Assembly: GCA_041752115.1 (NCBI GenBank)
Contig: JBGSHS010000360.1
Coordinates: forward strand, 1-64,000
Source of the DNA: JAJRVM01 sp041752115
GTDB lineage: Bacteria > Planctomycetota > Planctomycetia > Pirellulales > Pirellulaceae
DNA length: 64,000 nucleotides
Reading direction: 5' to 3'
In this document: one piece after another, positions 10,401-18,882 of the stretch
Layout of the letters: each line of letters begins with the position of its first letter
How positions within the stretch are numbered: the first letter of the stretch is position 1
Position numbers and translations under genes: made by a program
The notes under the pieces: model-generated
Told to the model about the DNA's origin: nothing
The model's input: only the letters and a program-made list of their open reading frames with translations
Databases searched by the model: none

Positions 10401-13400
10401 TCCGTGAGGAAACAGGCCTGCTAAGATTACCAAGACGTGGCATGTCGACGATCCACAAACCAGAAGTGGTCGACAAAATTCGCCAACGGCTAGCTGAGTG
10501 GATCCAGACCGCGTCTGTCGGTCAGCGCGTCCCACTCGCTCGCTTGTCAGCGGGACATCGAGGCTGTATTCTGTTACCCTATTTCGAAGCGAACGGGAGG
10601 GAAGTACGGTTCTCGCTTGAAGATAGCTTGCTGACGACGTCTGCCGGAATTCATCACAGGAACGTTGTACGGAACACGACGGCGCTTGAGTTGTTGACGA
10701 TTGCAGAAAATGCCATCAACCGGTGGCGCCAGGCATATTCTGAGGCTCAAGAGTTCGTTGTCGGGCAAGCTCAAGCACTCGCGCTCCTTGACAACGGTGG
10801 AAAGCGTCGGCATTTGAGTGAGACACGCGAGGTGACGATACGACTCCTAGATGAGAAGGGGCAGGTAGTCGGTCAGAAAGTAGTAGCCCAAACCGTTCTC
10901 GAGTTAATCGTGTCCCGATGGGAATTTGCGAGTGACTCCGTGTTTCAGAGGAAGTTCTTCGAGCGTCTTCGAGACTCTATTCAAGACGTTGAAGACGATG
11001 AGGTTTTCGGAAAGATCACTGATCGATGCCTGATCGACTCAATTCTGCGAGGGTGGGATTTGGCGTTTTCCGATTCGAACGCGACCGAGCGATACGATGA
11101 ATGGATGACGTCGGTTCGAAATGCGGCATGGTCCAGCATTGCAGAGCAGGCACGACAACAAGATATAGACCTTCGCCAGTTAATCAATGAGGCGACAGTG
11201 TTTGCCGTACGCGAGTCGTCCACCGGTTTCGACATCACGCCAATGGCGGTTGCCGACGTCGAATTCACGTGGTGTGTGCAGGGAAGTGACATGACCTCAT
11301 ATTCACATCCTTGGCAGCATCGAATGGCGAGGATGCTTTCTGGCGACTTGGCCCGCGATCAAACCCCGTCTGCGTACGCGTGCGAGTTGTCAGCACGCGT
11401 AATTGAGGAGATTGCGGACCTCACTTCCAAGGGAGATGTGGCAGAAAATCCTGCGGTCGTAGCGGCTCCTCAGGAATCAGCTGCCAGGTGGAAAGCCGAA
11501 CTGGAGGCTGCAATGAATGCCGATCCGGAGCAGACCACCGCCGAGTTAGTTGATGCGATTCTCGACTTCTGGCCGGATGGTGACGTGTTTTCCACGGATA
11601 AAAAGGCAGCTCCGCTAGACTTGATCGGAAAAATGACACCAGATGCAGTGCGCGCGTTAAAGGATCAGCTTGGAGACATGTCCCCCCAAGCAAGGGTCCG
11701 CATTCTGTCGCAGTTGTCCGCTCATTCGGGGCAACGAAATGAGGCTGGAGGCGAGGCTCGTGATGTAATGGCGTTACTGCGGGCGATATCGTGGATACAC
11801 GAGGCAAGAAGGTGTTTAGATGACTGGAGAATAGATGATCGAATCAATCGGTATGTGTCCCGTATCAAGCGTGAATGCTTGACGTTTCCAGTAGAAGGTA
11901 GCGCCGGCCAGCACGTGAAGCGGACGGCGGAGGCACTGGAATCTATCCTGAATCATGTCGACCGTTCTGGGGATCTCGACGTCAGTGAGATAGAGCAGAT
12001 ATCGGCTTGCCTGAAGTTCCTCACAGATTGTCAATGGGAGGATGATCGCGCTGAACGCCATTTCCGGCAACGCTGCGAGGACATTCGGTTCTTGGTCGAA
12101 GTACGATCGTCTAGCAATTCTGCTGGGGACGGTCAAAGCCATGCGGTTCAGTTCATCAAGCGGGCAATCGTAGAGTTGGCGAGTTGCGAGAAACTTGCTC
12201 CGACAAGAGAACGTATAGAGGCTTTGACCGATCTGTCATCCGAAATCGCCCGCTCGCAATTGGACGCCCTTGATCGACATCGCATCAGGCGGCAGCTTGC
12301 GGAAGAGATGAGTTCCGTTGGAGCACATGCCCTTGAGGTGACATATCGTCGAATGAAGGTTACGCCAAATCGTTTCTGGATCGAGTGTTTCACTCAGATG
12401 TCATGGCATACGGGAAGATACCAAACCACAATCGACCGGTTGTTGGCTGAAACAGATGAGCATCTTTTCGGGGAAATGGCGCAACTGCAGGAACAATTGG
12501 CAAAGTCCGACAGCGAGGAGGAGAAGGAAGCTCTGTCCACACAGATTGGGGAGCGGAAGCGTCGATGTGAAACGTTTAAGCTATTAAGTTTCTTGATCAG
12601 ATCGTTCGACGAGTCCATTCTAAAGGCATGCGTGTACAGCGGAGATGAATTCTTCGGGGCATCTTTGTTCGGCCGGCGAGGGAGTGAATGGGTGAAGCAG
12701 CCTACGACGCTTCAGGAGGTTGTCGAGGGATACGATATTGTGCCGGGCAACTATGACGGTTCGGAAGCGGAACTTCTGCAGCAATGTGCGAAAGCGTACG
12801 ACGCTGCCGTCCGTGGTGAACTCGAAAGCGATACAACGAATGTGACAATTGGGCCCTATCGAGTCCTGGCAGTCCACAAGTCCTTTACAGATGTCAGAGC
12901 ATTTCACGTCGTCGATGAGTACGGATCCGAATCCATCATAAAAATTCGGCAGCTCAACGAGAAGAACCGTAGTCGAGTTGCATCAGAAATCGGTGTTTCC
13001 GAACATTTGGCTCGGCACGACGTTAGCGTTGCTCTGACGTTGCCGCTTTACGAGGGAAGTGTATACAAACAACTTGAGGGTGAGAAGCTAATTGTCACTC
13101 GTGAAACCATGGCTTCAGGAGTTCAAATGAGCGAGTTAGCGATGAAAAATGGCGGAACGCTAAATCAAGAACAGCAAGAGTTGTATGTTCGTGCTGCCTT
13201 GGATATGGCAGTCAAGGCGGCGGGAATGCCGGATGGTATTGGATTCCGCCCTGCAGTGCGTCGAGTCGAGCAAATGAGGCAGCGACTCGAAGACCGCGGA
13301 GTCAGAGGAAAGATGCAGTTGGAGTTATTTGTGTCCACCAAATACTATCAAGACACCTTCGGTGCTGTTGCTGGCGAAGCTGGACAAGAGTTCTACAATG

Positions 13401-14179
13401 CCTACACAGAGTTTATAGAATCACTGTGGGGCCAAGAAGGTGAGCTATCGGAGGTCGGTTTCGTGCATGACGCGATCTTGCCCAATTTGTTTCTCGATAA
13501 AGAGATGGTACTCGTTATTGATGTTGGGGATGACTACGTAGGCAGCGTTGGGCACGTGGTCTCTATTCTGGTAACACAACTGCAACCGGTTGGTCAGGCT
13601 TGGACCTACGAGCAATACAAGTCGACCGTTGAGTCGATCCTGAACACGTATCAACAGATAACCGGTAGAAGTCTCAGCCAAAACCAAGTCACCGAGATTA
13701 TTCAGCATTTGTCGTATCATCCATATAAGTTCCTGTCCGCAGACAGTAGCCAGTTTCTCAGTCGGTTGTGCCAGCTACTGAACATTCCAGAGACTGAGCT
13801 CTCACTGAAAGAGGCATCGCAAACGGAATCGTTTCAGGATGCATTGCAGGAATTGTTCGATGATCCCCAATTGCAGGAGAAGTACTCTCGACTAATGCAG
13901 CAGATCGAATATAGCCTTCGAATGCTGGAAGAACGAATCGAGGATCCAGCGTTGCAGCAGAAGATTCTACGGCTCCGTGAAGCGGTGCAAAGACTCCGCG
14001 AACAAGGTATTCGAGTGGCCGCCGCGAAACAGCTTAGGGAAGATGCACTGGCAGTAGTCTGCACCCGACAGTTTCCGTTCGACGATGCTGTGTCTCCCGG
14101 GACTCAGAGCACTCGATTCGCAAGCGATCGACCTAGGGTGGTCTTTCAGCCGGAGGCGAACAACATAGTTGCAGCGTAA
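7478..14179 (+). CDS. Giant membrane-anchored protein with seven 102-residue repeats and a C-terminal kinase/APH-like domain
   Basis: This 2233-residue protein starts at ATG 7478, with AAGGAG eight bases upstream. Residues 5-23 form one hydrophobic helix, probably an uncleaved anchor. Then follow seven repeats of exactly 102 residues, each opening with a W-x-WP motif (first Trp at 25, 127, 229, 331, 433, 535 and 637) and containing TNQxFxxT and G-x-AVFEVDVxP; they look like beta-sandwich modules. A long helical region follows (about 780-1780), with a coiled coil near 1665-1700. From about 1785 the chain resembles a protein-kinase/aminoglycoside-phosphotransferase fold. An IKIRQL strand precedes a catalytic-loop-like VHDAILPN (His1997, Asp1998, Asn2003) and IDVGD (Asp2015). 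A coiled-coil tail ends the protein. The DNA is AT-richer than its neighbours, hinting at transfer. No function is known to me. Confidence 0.85.
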   Translation: MRTLKWLVIPLVLSMTAFAAWWYTWRWPVQMLSVQMETGTPLVLGEHTRLTLTTNQPFEVTRRRGVEAIVTSPNCEVTHAKLRDAQGVAVFEFDVIPHGPLGATSIDVLFTLRDKHFHLQPIPAEVWSWPVTELSTQVEYSGDLVVGESTTISVITNQRFDWTSNKNVTVELRSDNLQSSKSRLSSRNGNAVFEISAVPTKLQSSADCALALHYGDSTFDVHTPPAPVWKWPVREWNATARLGKSAVVGEPYAIQVHTNQLYQRTDREHVVLKVEGDGIEFREAPLYDRSGQAAFSVELIPLQATESCQLRMYAVSGEEKHEIAVPPFRVWKWPVEGLTCDVAFNDPLVVDERGKFTIKTNQSFASTDRNDVSVHFAADGITVEEARLLDQGGLAVFEVDVMPKRPLDNVAVDLMLKCDGVSYPLDPVNTTVWSWPVGELKPELDAPVYFISDETARLVLATNQLYERTKRNNVAVKCSSEHFSTVDTRLLNKDGRATFEIDLVPTKPNASVPLTLDLVFGEQTIPVSSQDVTIWSWPVGEFDTQFEIPDLLLVGQPAKIVIRTNQEFERTQRKGVTLELKTNGITVQESRLVNQRGVAAFEVDIVPERVGQDVESKLALLVDGQELSVQLPKLSVWSWPIRELETTLEQPLKLYWETPATITIVTNQPTEQTRRETVELAIQSKSVEVLEWKLADVNGNAVFLATVIPKSLGLIEDLVVTINHQDAVYPVALPAIQVEPPGFYSRETPTFAGLIGAPDLSIYGAHITQWQPPTSELLMVTGHAATNVCRVASAVLFELARHSDIDSDHFVLGAGVASLDLSELQNDVIVRRESLAKDYPEIWRKIEALVDEERSLNKVLDELCNSLDMNVRKEFTAVDQDLLMSPDLQLDIISAKRKTPQTLEDDELQLLEDLLAESETAVAAYTRRELARFTSCTDCIDSLSDNARNEFVRQLDELTRKAKALDTQQAEFKSLREETGLLRLPRRGMSTIHKPEVVDKIRQRLAEWIQTASVGQRVPLARLSAGHRGCILLPYFEANGREVRFSLEDSLLTTSAGIHHRNVVRNTTALELLTIAENAINRWRQAYSEAQEFVVGQAQALALLDNGGKRRHLSETREVTIRLLDEKGQVVGQKVVAQTVLELIVSRWEFASDSVFQRKFFERLRDSIQDVEDDEVFGKITDRCLIDSILRGWDLAFSDSNATERYDEWMTSVRNAAWSSIAEQARQQDIDLRQLINEATVFAVRESSTGFDITPMAVADVEFTWCVQGSDMTSYSHPWQHRMARMLSGDLARDQTPSAYACELSARVIEEIADLTSKGDVAENPAVVAAPQESAARWKAELEAAMNADPEQTTAELVDAILDFWPDGDVFSTDKKAAPLDLIGKMTPDAVRALKDQLGDMSPQARVRILSQLSAHSGQRNEAGGEARDVMALLRAISWIHEARRCLDDWRIDDRINRYVSRIKRECLTFPVEGSAGQHVKRTAEALESILNHVDRSGDLDVSEIEQISACLKFLTDCQWEDDRAERHFRQRCEDIRFLVEVRSSSNSAGDGQSHAVQFIKRAIVELASCEKLAPTRERIEALTDLSSEIARSQLDALDRHRIRRQLAEEMSSVGAHALEVTYRRMKVTPNRFWIECFTQMSWHTGRYQTTIDRLLAETDEHLFGEMAQLQEQLAKSDSEEEKEALSTQIGERKRRCETFKLLSFLIRSFDESILKACVYSGDEFFGASLFGRRGSEWVKQPTTLQEVVEGYDIVPGNYDGSEAELLQQCAKAYDAAVRGELESDTTNVTIGPYRVLAVHKSFTDVRAFHVVDEYGSESIIKIRQLNEKNRSRVASEIGVSEHLARHDVSVALTLPLYEGSVYKQLEGEKLIVTRETMASGVQMSELAMKNGGTLNQEQQELYVRAALDMAVKAAGMPDGIGFRPAVRRVEQMRQRLEDRGVRGKMQLELFVSTKYYQDTFGAVAGEAGQEFYNAYTEFIESLWGQEGELSEVGFVHDAILPNLFLDKEMVLVIDVGDDYVGSVGHVVSILVTQLQPVGQAWTYEQYKSTVESILNTYQQITGRSLSQNQVTEIIQHLSYHPYKFLSADSSQFLSRLCQLLNIPETELSLKEASQTESFQDALQELFDDPQLQEKYSRLMQQIEYSLRMLEERIEDPALQQKILRLREAVQRLREQGIRVAAAKQLREDALAVVCTRQFPFDDAVSPGTQSTRFASDRPRVVFQPEANNIVAA

Positions 14180-14487
14180 AGAGAATTTGAGGATTTCAGC
14201 AGCACGGGTGCAGAATCATCGCTGCTCGTGACTACAGTCCGATGAGACGTAGATGTGTATGTTCATCACTGATCGAGTGTCCACCAGGAGTGCGGGACAA
14301 CCGGTTGCTGTTGCCCCGTGCCTGCTGCCTGCCTACGACTCTGCAGGATTGACCCCATTGGTCATTCCGGCGGATGTTGCCGAATCACTCGCGGTCATTT
14401 AGGTTAGGAGCGTGTCCTGGCAGCGGGGACCGGACCAGCCCTGCGGGGATTTCTGTGGCGCGATCACCATGAAGAAAGGCGACAACC
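14180..14487. other. Non-coding stretch
   Basis: These 308 bases separate two same-strand genes. I see no gene and no clear terminator hairpin. GC content rises back to the level of the rest of the window. Confidence 0.4.
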
Positions 14488-15483
14488 ATGAGGCGAATGA
14501 GTCGAATTCGAGTTGTTCTCGGTGCAACCATGTTGGTACTGGTTATTGGTCAGGTGGGGTTGGCTGACGGTCCCCAGTTCACATCAGCCCGTGAAGCAGG
14601 CGTCGACTTCGCGCTGCAGGGCGAGTACACCGGGCCGATGCGCACGAACAACGGAGAGGTCAAGATTGGAGTGCAGGTGATCGCGATGGGGCAAGGCAAG
14701 TTCCAGATCGTGGCGTATCCGGGTGGACTTCCTGGCGATGGATGGGCGGGTGGCGAGAAGTTCCAGGCCGAAGGGGAGCTGAAGGACGGAAAGGTCACGG
14801 TCGTTGGCCAGCACGCGAAAGCCACTATTCAGAACGACCGGATCACCGTGTTCGATCTGGATGGCTATGAGATGGGGAAACTCGACAAGGTTGAGCGGAA
14901 GAGCCCGACATTGGGCAAGCCAGCCCCGGCTCAAGCTGTTGTGCTGTTTGACGGCAAGAGCGCCGACGCTTTCGAGGGGGGGCGAATGACCAAGGACGGG
15001 CTGTTGATGCCGGGAGCGACGAGCAAGGAGACGTTTGGAGATCATCTCGTGCACCTCGAGTTCTGTCTCCCCTTGCAGCCGGAAGATCGCTCTCAGGCGC
15101 GAGGCAACAGCGGTGTCTACTTGCAGGGACGCTACGAAGTGCAAGTGCTCGATTCGTTCGGACTCAGCGGAGAAAACAACGAGTGTGGAGGCATCTACGG
15201 CATCCGCAAACCGAGCGTCAACATGTGTCTTCCCCCCTTGAGCTGGCAGACGTATGACATCGACTTCACGGCGGCCAAGTACGATGCGGAGGGCAAGCTC
15301 GTGTCCAAGCCGCGCATGACGGTCACTCACAATGGACGAGTGATTCATCAGGATGTTGAGTTGCCGGACGACACACCGACGGTTGCTGCGCCGGTGCCAG
15401 CGGGGCCGGCCCCGGGGCCCGTCTTCTTGCAGGATCACGGCTGCCCGGTACGGTATCGGAATATCTGGGTTCTGGCGAAGTGA
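14488..15483 (+). CDS. Secreted DUF1080 (3-keto-disaccharide hydrolase-like) protein
   Basis: This 331-residue protein has a signal peptide (hydrophobic core VVLGATMLVLVIG, probable cleavage after GLADG). A planctomycete-type N-terminal domain with the motif YPGGLPGDGW occupies about residues 30-140. The DUF1080 beta-sandwich follows (about 150-331), marked by LFDGKSAD, GNSGVYLQGRYEVQVLDS, CGGIYG, PPLSWQTYDI and PVRYRNIWV. The family is related to laminin-G/GH16-like lectin folds and some members act on 3-keto-glucosides; substrate use here is unproven. The start is set by the ATG with AAAGG upstream. The following gene is convergent, with a terminator hairpin between. Confidence 0.88.
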   Translation: MRRMSRIRVVLGATMLVLVIGQVGLADGPQFTSAREAGVDFALQGEYTGPMRTNNGEVKIGVQVIAMGQGKFQIVAYPGGLPGDGWAGGEKFQAEGELKDGKVTVVGQHAKATIQNDRITVFDLDGYEMGKLDKVERKSPTLGKPAPAQAVVLFDGKSADAFEGGRMTKDGLLMPGATSKETFGDHLVHLEFCLPLQPEDRSQARGNSGVYLQGRYEVQVLDSFGLSGENNECGGIYGIRKPSVNMCLPPLSWQTYDIDFTAAKYDAEGKLVSKPRMTVTHNGRVIHQDVELPDDTPTVAAPVPAGPAPGPVFLQDHGCPVRYRNIWVLAK

Positions 15484-15533
15484 AGGCATGGCGGCGGGGC
15501 AAACCGCCGTCGCTGCCCTCAGTGAGCCAAGCC

Positions 15534-15578
15534 GAAAAAAAACACGCTGGTCGACCCGGGATAGGGGCGACCAGCGTG
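15534..15578 (-). terminator. Rho-independent terminator for the cytochrome/propeller gene
   Basis: A perfect 11-bp inverted repeat (CACGCTGGTCG at 15543-15553, CGACCAGCGTG at 15568-15578) is followed, on the minus strand, by a run of eight or nine T. It lies about 130 bp past the stop codon of the minus-strand gene and can also stall the facing plus-strand gene. Confidence 0.8.
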
Positions 15579-15706
15579 GTCTGGTTGCGTTTGAGCTGTT
15601 CGGTTGAGCAGCATGCCTCCGAGTTCGGTGATCGGACTGACAGCTCCTTATCTGTCGCCGGGACGCCGTTGGACGACACGGCCATGCCCGCCTGTTGACC
15701 GAGCTA

Positions 15707-17650
15707 TCAAAGCGACATCACGTACTCAATCAGATCGGCGATTTGCTGTTCGGTGAGTCCGTCCAGTTCCCCGGCTTGATTGCCGTGCTTACCGACCAGG
15801 AAGAGGTCTTTCAGGTTGGCGTAGTGCCCGTCGTGCATGTACGGAGCAGTGCGATAGACTTCGATCAGGGTGGGAGTATCGAAATCATCACGCCGATCAT
15901 ACGGGCCGCGAGACCCGACATCGTGCAGTTTCAGGTCGGTATAGAGCGGTGCCGGATGGCAGGTTGCACAGCCGATCTTCTCGGATTCAAAGAGGGCCTT
16001 TCCTCGCTCGGCCGATTCACTCAGTTTTCCGTCAACCAGGTAAGGGCTGGGGACCGGCTGCAATGCCTTGAGGTACTCATCAATCGCCTCGGGAACTTTC
16101 TCTTCTTCCGGAGGAACGGCGAACTGGATGTGACGAATCCCCGCTCGCACGGCCTCTTCCGCTGTGGAGCGGACTCCGAAGCTCATGGACGGTGGCGTCT
16201 TGTGGGACAGGAGCATGCTCTTGCCGTTCTTCGGATTGCCGATATCGTCGTTGAGCAGGTCCCAGTTCAGGGCGTCGACTCGAGCATTGGGATGGCAGCT
16301 CGAGCAACTCTGCCATTGCTGGAAGCAGATATCCGCATCGTGGAAAAACATCTCTCCGCGTCGTATGGCGTCCATCTCGGGCTCCGGCCCCAACGCGATC
16401 ACCGTCACTTTGTCATAGAGCTTGCTGTCCAGGTCCACCATCGTCAGCAGGTCGCCGAAGTAGTTGGCGATGTAGACTTTTGAGCCGATGACATCCAGGC
16501 CACGCGGCCCGTTAATCAAGCGGGTTTTTTCCGTGGCCAGGCCAGGCATCCAGCGCTTTCGCAGTCGAATTCGCTCCCGCAGATCGACCAGGAACGTGAG
16601 GTCGTTGGGGACATCGACTACCGTGGTAGAAGCGTAGGTGCCGGCGGCGTTGGTGCGGCCCTGGGCACGAGCTTCTTCCATTGTCTTGGGGACTGCGGCG
16701 AGCTTGTCGAGCAACTTCTGCGCGTCAATCACACTCAATTCGTGTGAACCGGCGTGAGAGACGAAGATCCTGCTGCCGTCGGCCGAGGTCTTCACCGCAT
16801 ACGGATTGGCGGCTCCCAGGTCAATCTCGTCCAGGAGGACCGTGTTGATGAGCGTCTTGTTCGCTACATCGATGATGCTCAACGCGTTCGTGTTCATCCA
16901 GCCGCGTTCCAGCTGCGTCGTGGGCATGCGGTAACGCGACAGAACGTGTACGGCGTATGCATATTTGCCGTCGGGCGACACGCACACATCCAGCACGCTG
17001 GAACTGCCGTTAGGCAGGCGAATAGACGAAGTAGTAAGATCGGTTGTCTGAATCACCGATACCTCGGCCGCTACCGTGTCGGCATCTGCAGGATCAATGG
17101 GGAGCAGATTGGCGACGAACACCAACGCACCGTCCGGAGTTGCTGCCGCCGAAACCGGTTCCCGCAAGACCGGGACGCGAGCCAGTTGTTTGCCTTCGTT
17201 CAAGTCGACGACCGACACATCGTCATTGAACTGATTGCAGACGAACAACCGCATTCCATCGGCCATCAAGACCGGCCCGCAGGGAGTGTGACCAACGGGA
17301 ATCGTCTTGGTGATCTCCCCGGTGTTGGAATCCGCCACACAGACCACGCCCTGCGGACCTCCACACGTGATGATCAGCTGGGCTCCATCCGGACTGACCG
17401 CCAGGCCTGTCGGGGCCGCCGGACAGGCAATGCTCCGCACCACCTGGCTGGTCGCGACGTCCAGCACGTCAATGCGTTGCGCGTCGTACTCGACCACATA
17501 AAGCAACTGCTGATCGGGACTGGCCACCACATCGATTGGACCCAGGTATTTTCCCGGCTCGGCTCGTGAGACTCCCACACAGAAGGTGCAGATACTCGCG
17601 ATCAGCACCACGCGTTGAAAGAGAGACGCTAAGACCAGACGAGAACTCAT
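15707..17650 (-). CDS. YVTN beta-propeller fused to di-haem cytochrome c peroxidase-like domain
   Basis: This 647-residue exported protein has a signal peptide ending near VSRA-EP (about residue 31). Residues 35-420 are YVTN-type propeller blades (LLYVVEYDAQRIDVLDV, GLAVSPDGAQLIIT, VFVCNQ and so on). The C-terminal third is a MauG/cytochrome c peroxidase-like domain with two haem-binding CxxCH motifs, CSSCH near residue 450 and CATCH near residue 562. It also has typical PTLIEVYRTAPYMHDG and GELDGLTEQQIADLIEYV segments. It probably works in the periplasm as a redox enzyme or electron carrier with a sugar- or substrate-binding propeller. A perfect AGGAGGA Shine-Dalgarno precedes ATG 17650. Confidence 0.88.
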   Translation of the reverse strand: MSSRLVLASLFQRVVLIASICTFCVGVSRAEPGKYLGPIDVVASPDQQLLYVVEYDAQRIDVLDVATSQVVRSIACPAAPTGLAVSPDGAQLIITCGGPQGVVCVADSNTGEITKTIPVGHTPCGPVLMADGMRLFVCNQFNDDVSVVDLNEGKQLARVPVLREPVSAAATPDGALVFVANLLPIDPADADTVAAEVSVIQTTDLTTSSIRLPNGSSSVLDVCVSPDGKYAYAVHVLSRYRMPTTQLERGWMNTNALSIIDVANKTLINTVLLDEIDLGAANPYAVKTSADGSRIFVSHAGSHELSVIDAQKLLDKLAAVPKTMEEARAQGRTNAAGTYASTTVVDVPNDLTFLVDLRERIRLRKRWMPGLATEKTRLINGPRGLDVIGSKVYIANYFGDLLTMVDLDSKLYDKVTVIALGPEPEMDAIRRGEMFFHDADICFQQWQSCSSCHPNARVDALNWDLLNDDIGNPKNGKSMLLSHKTPPSMSFGVRSTAEEAVRAGIRHIQFAVPPEEEKVPEAIDEYLKALQPVPSPYLVDGKLSESAERGKALFESEKIGCATCHPAPLYTDLKLHDVGSRGPYDRRDDFDTPTLIEVYRTAPYMHDGHYANLKDLFLVGKHGNQAGELDGLTEQQIADLIEYVMSL

Positions 17651-18344
17651 ACCGTTCCTCCTATAGGTTTTGGTTGCTTCTCAAGGGCGGAGGGTGTGCG
17701 TAACGAGGTTGTGTTACGGTGGGACTGCATGGCAAGCAGTCAGTTGTGTGGCGAGCCGTCAGTTGCCACCACGGCTACCATCATAAACAAAGTCAACAGC
17801 GATTCCGAGTACTGACGGAGGGTGAGTTGGAAATTTCCTGCTCCGTAGGTCCCCGCTCAGGGTGGCGGATGAGCCGATCCCCCCTTTCGCGTGCCGACAA
17901 CAACGGGCGCCTGCCGGTTGCCGGAACTAAGGAGCTCGGAAAAAACCGATTGTTCCACACGCTGCTGGCTGAGTTCACCCCCCTCGCCCAGTCGACATCC
18001 ACGTTGGGTTCGAGCTCCTAAGTGTGTGGGGCGCGGTCGGGGGCGTTCACTGACGGAACTGGGGGCAACCGACACCGTAGCGCTCGCCGGCCGCCGCCAG
18101 AGCACTGTCTGGACTTCTGCCGGGAGTTGGGGCTGCGTCTCTCTGGAGCCAGAAAACTGCTACAATGCCGCCGAGGATCGTCCGACGCCCTCGCCGAATA
18201 CGTGGTGCGCGGACTGCGCGGGAGTGCAGGATGCTGGGAGTGGGCGGAAGGAGCGGGTCGGGTCCACCGCTGCCTCGGCCCAGGCCGGGGGCGCGCAAGG
18301 TCCCGCCGCTCATGAAGTGCTGGTCGCCGTGGGGAGCCGTAAGC
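17651..18344. other. Non-coding stretch
   Basis: This stretch separates divergent genes. No protein-like frame stands out. It holds copy B of the 64-bp repeat and must contain the promoter of the cytochrome/propeller gene. Confidence 0.5.
17943..18006 (+). repeat. 64-bp dispersed repeat, copy B
   Basis: This is the second copy of the element at 1555-1618, in the same orientation, with about six mismatches. The surroundings are different. Confidence 0.7.
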
Positions 18345-18851
18345 ATGTCGGGTTCACGTCTGGAACTGGTCTGCCAACAGATCGAGTTTTCCCGGTCCTA
18401 CACGTTGAGTCTGCTGGCCGACATCGGTGATGCCGACTGGTTTCGCCAGCCGCATGAAGGGGTGACGCATGTGGCCTGGCAGGTAGGACACCTGGCCATG
18501 GCGCAGTATGGCTTGGGACTCTTCCGCATGCGGGGGCGAAGCAGTGACGATGCCCAGTTGATGAGCGGTTCCTTTCGCAAGAAGTTCAGCAAAGGCTCCG
18601 CGCCGGATCCCGATCCAGCCAATAATCCGTCACCGCAGGAGATTCGCGAAGTCTTTCACCGAGTCCACCTGCAGGTGATGTCGGAGCTGCCTCGCTACTC
18701 CGATTCCCAGCTCGACGAACCAGTTGATGAGCCGTATGCGCTCTATCCGACCAAGCTGGGTGGACTGTATTTCTGTGCGGCGCACGAGATGATGCACGCC
18801 GGCCAGATCGGTTTGCTCCGGCGCCTGCTTGGCAACGCGACGATTCGCTGA
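18345..18851 (+). CDS. DinB-like protein
   Basis: This 168-residue protein has the histidine pattern of the DinB/YfiT four-helix-bundle metalloenzyme superfamily: VTHVAWQVGHLAMAQYG in the second helix and HEMMHAGQIGLLRRLLG near the C-terminus. Members bind a divalent metal through three His and several act as thiol-dependent transferases; the reaction here cannot be told. ATG 18345 is chosen; an in-frame ATG at 18312 is possible. It ends about 30 bp before fhcA and is probably cotranscribed with it. Confidence 0.8.
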   Translation: MSGSRLELVCQQIEFSRSYTLSLLADIGDADWFRQPHEGVTHVAWQVGHLAMAQYGLGLFRMRGRSSDDAQLMSGSFRKKFSKGSAPDPDPANNPSPQEIREVFHRVHLQVMSELPRYSDSQLDEPVDEPYALYPTKLGGLYFCAAHEMMHAGQIGLLRRLLGNATIR

Positions 18852-18882
18852 TGTACCTTTTTGGCCACGCATGAGACCGTCC

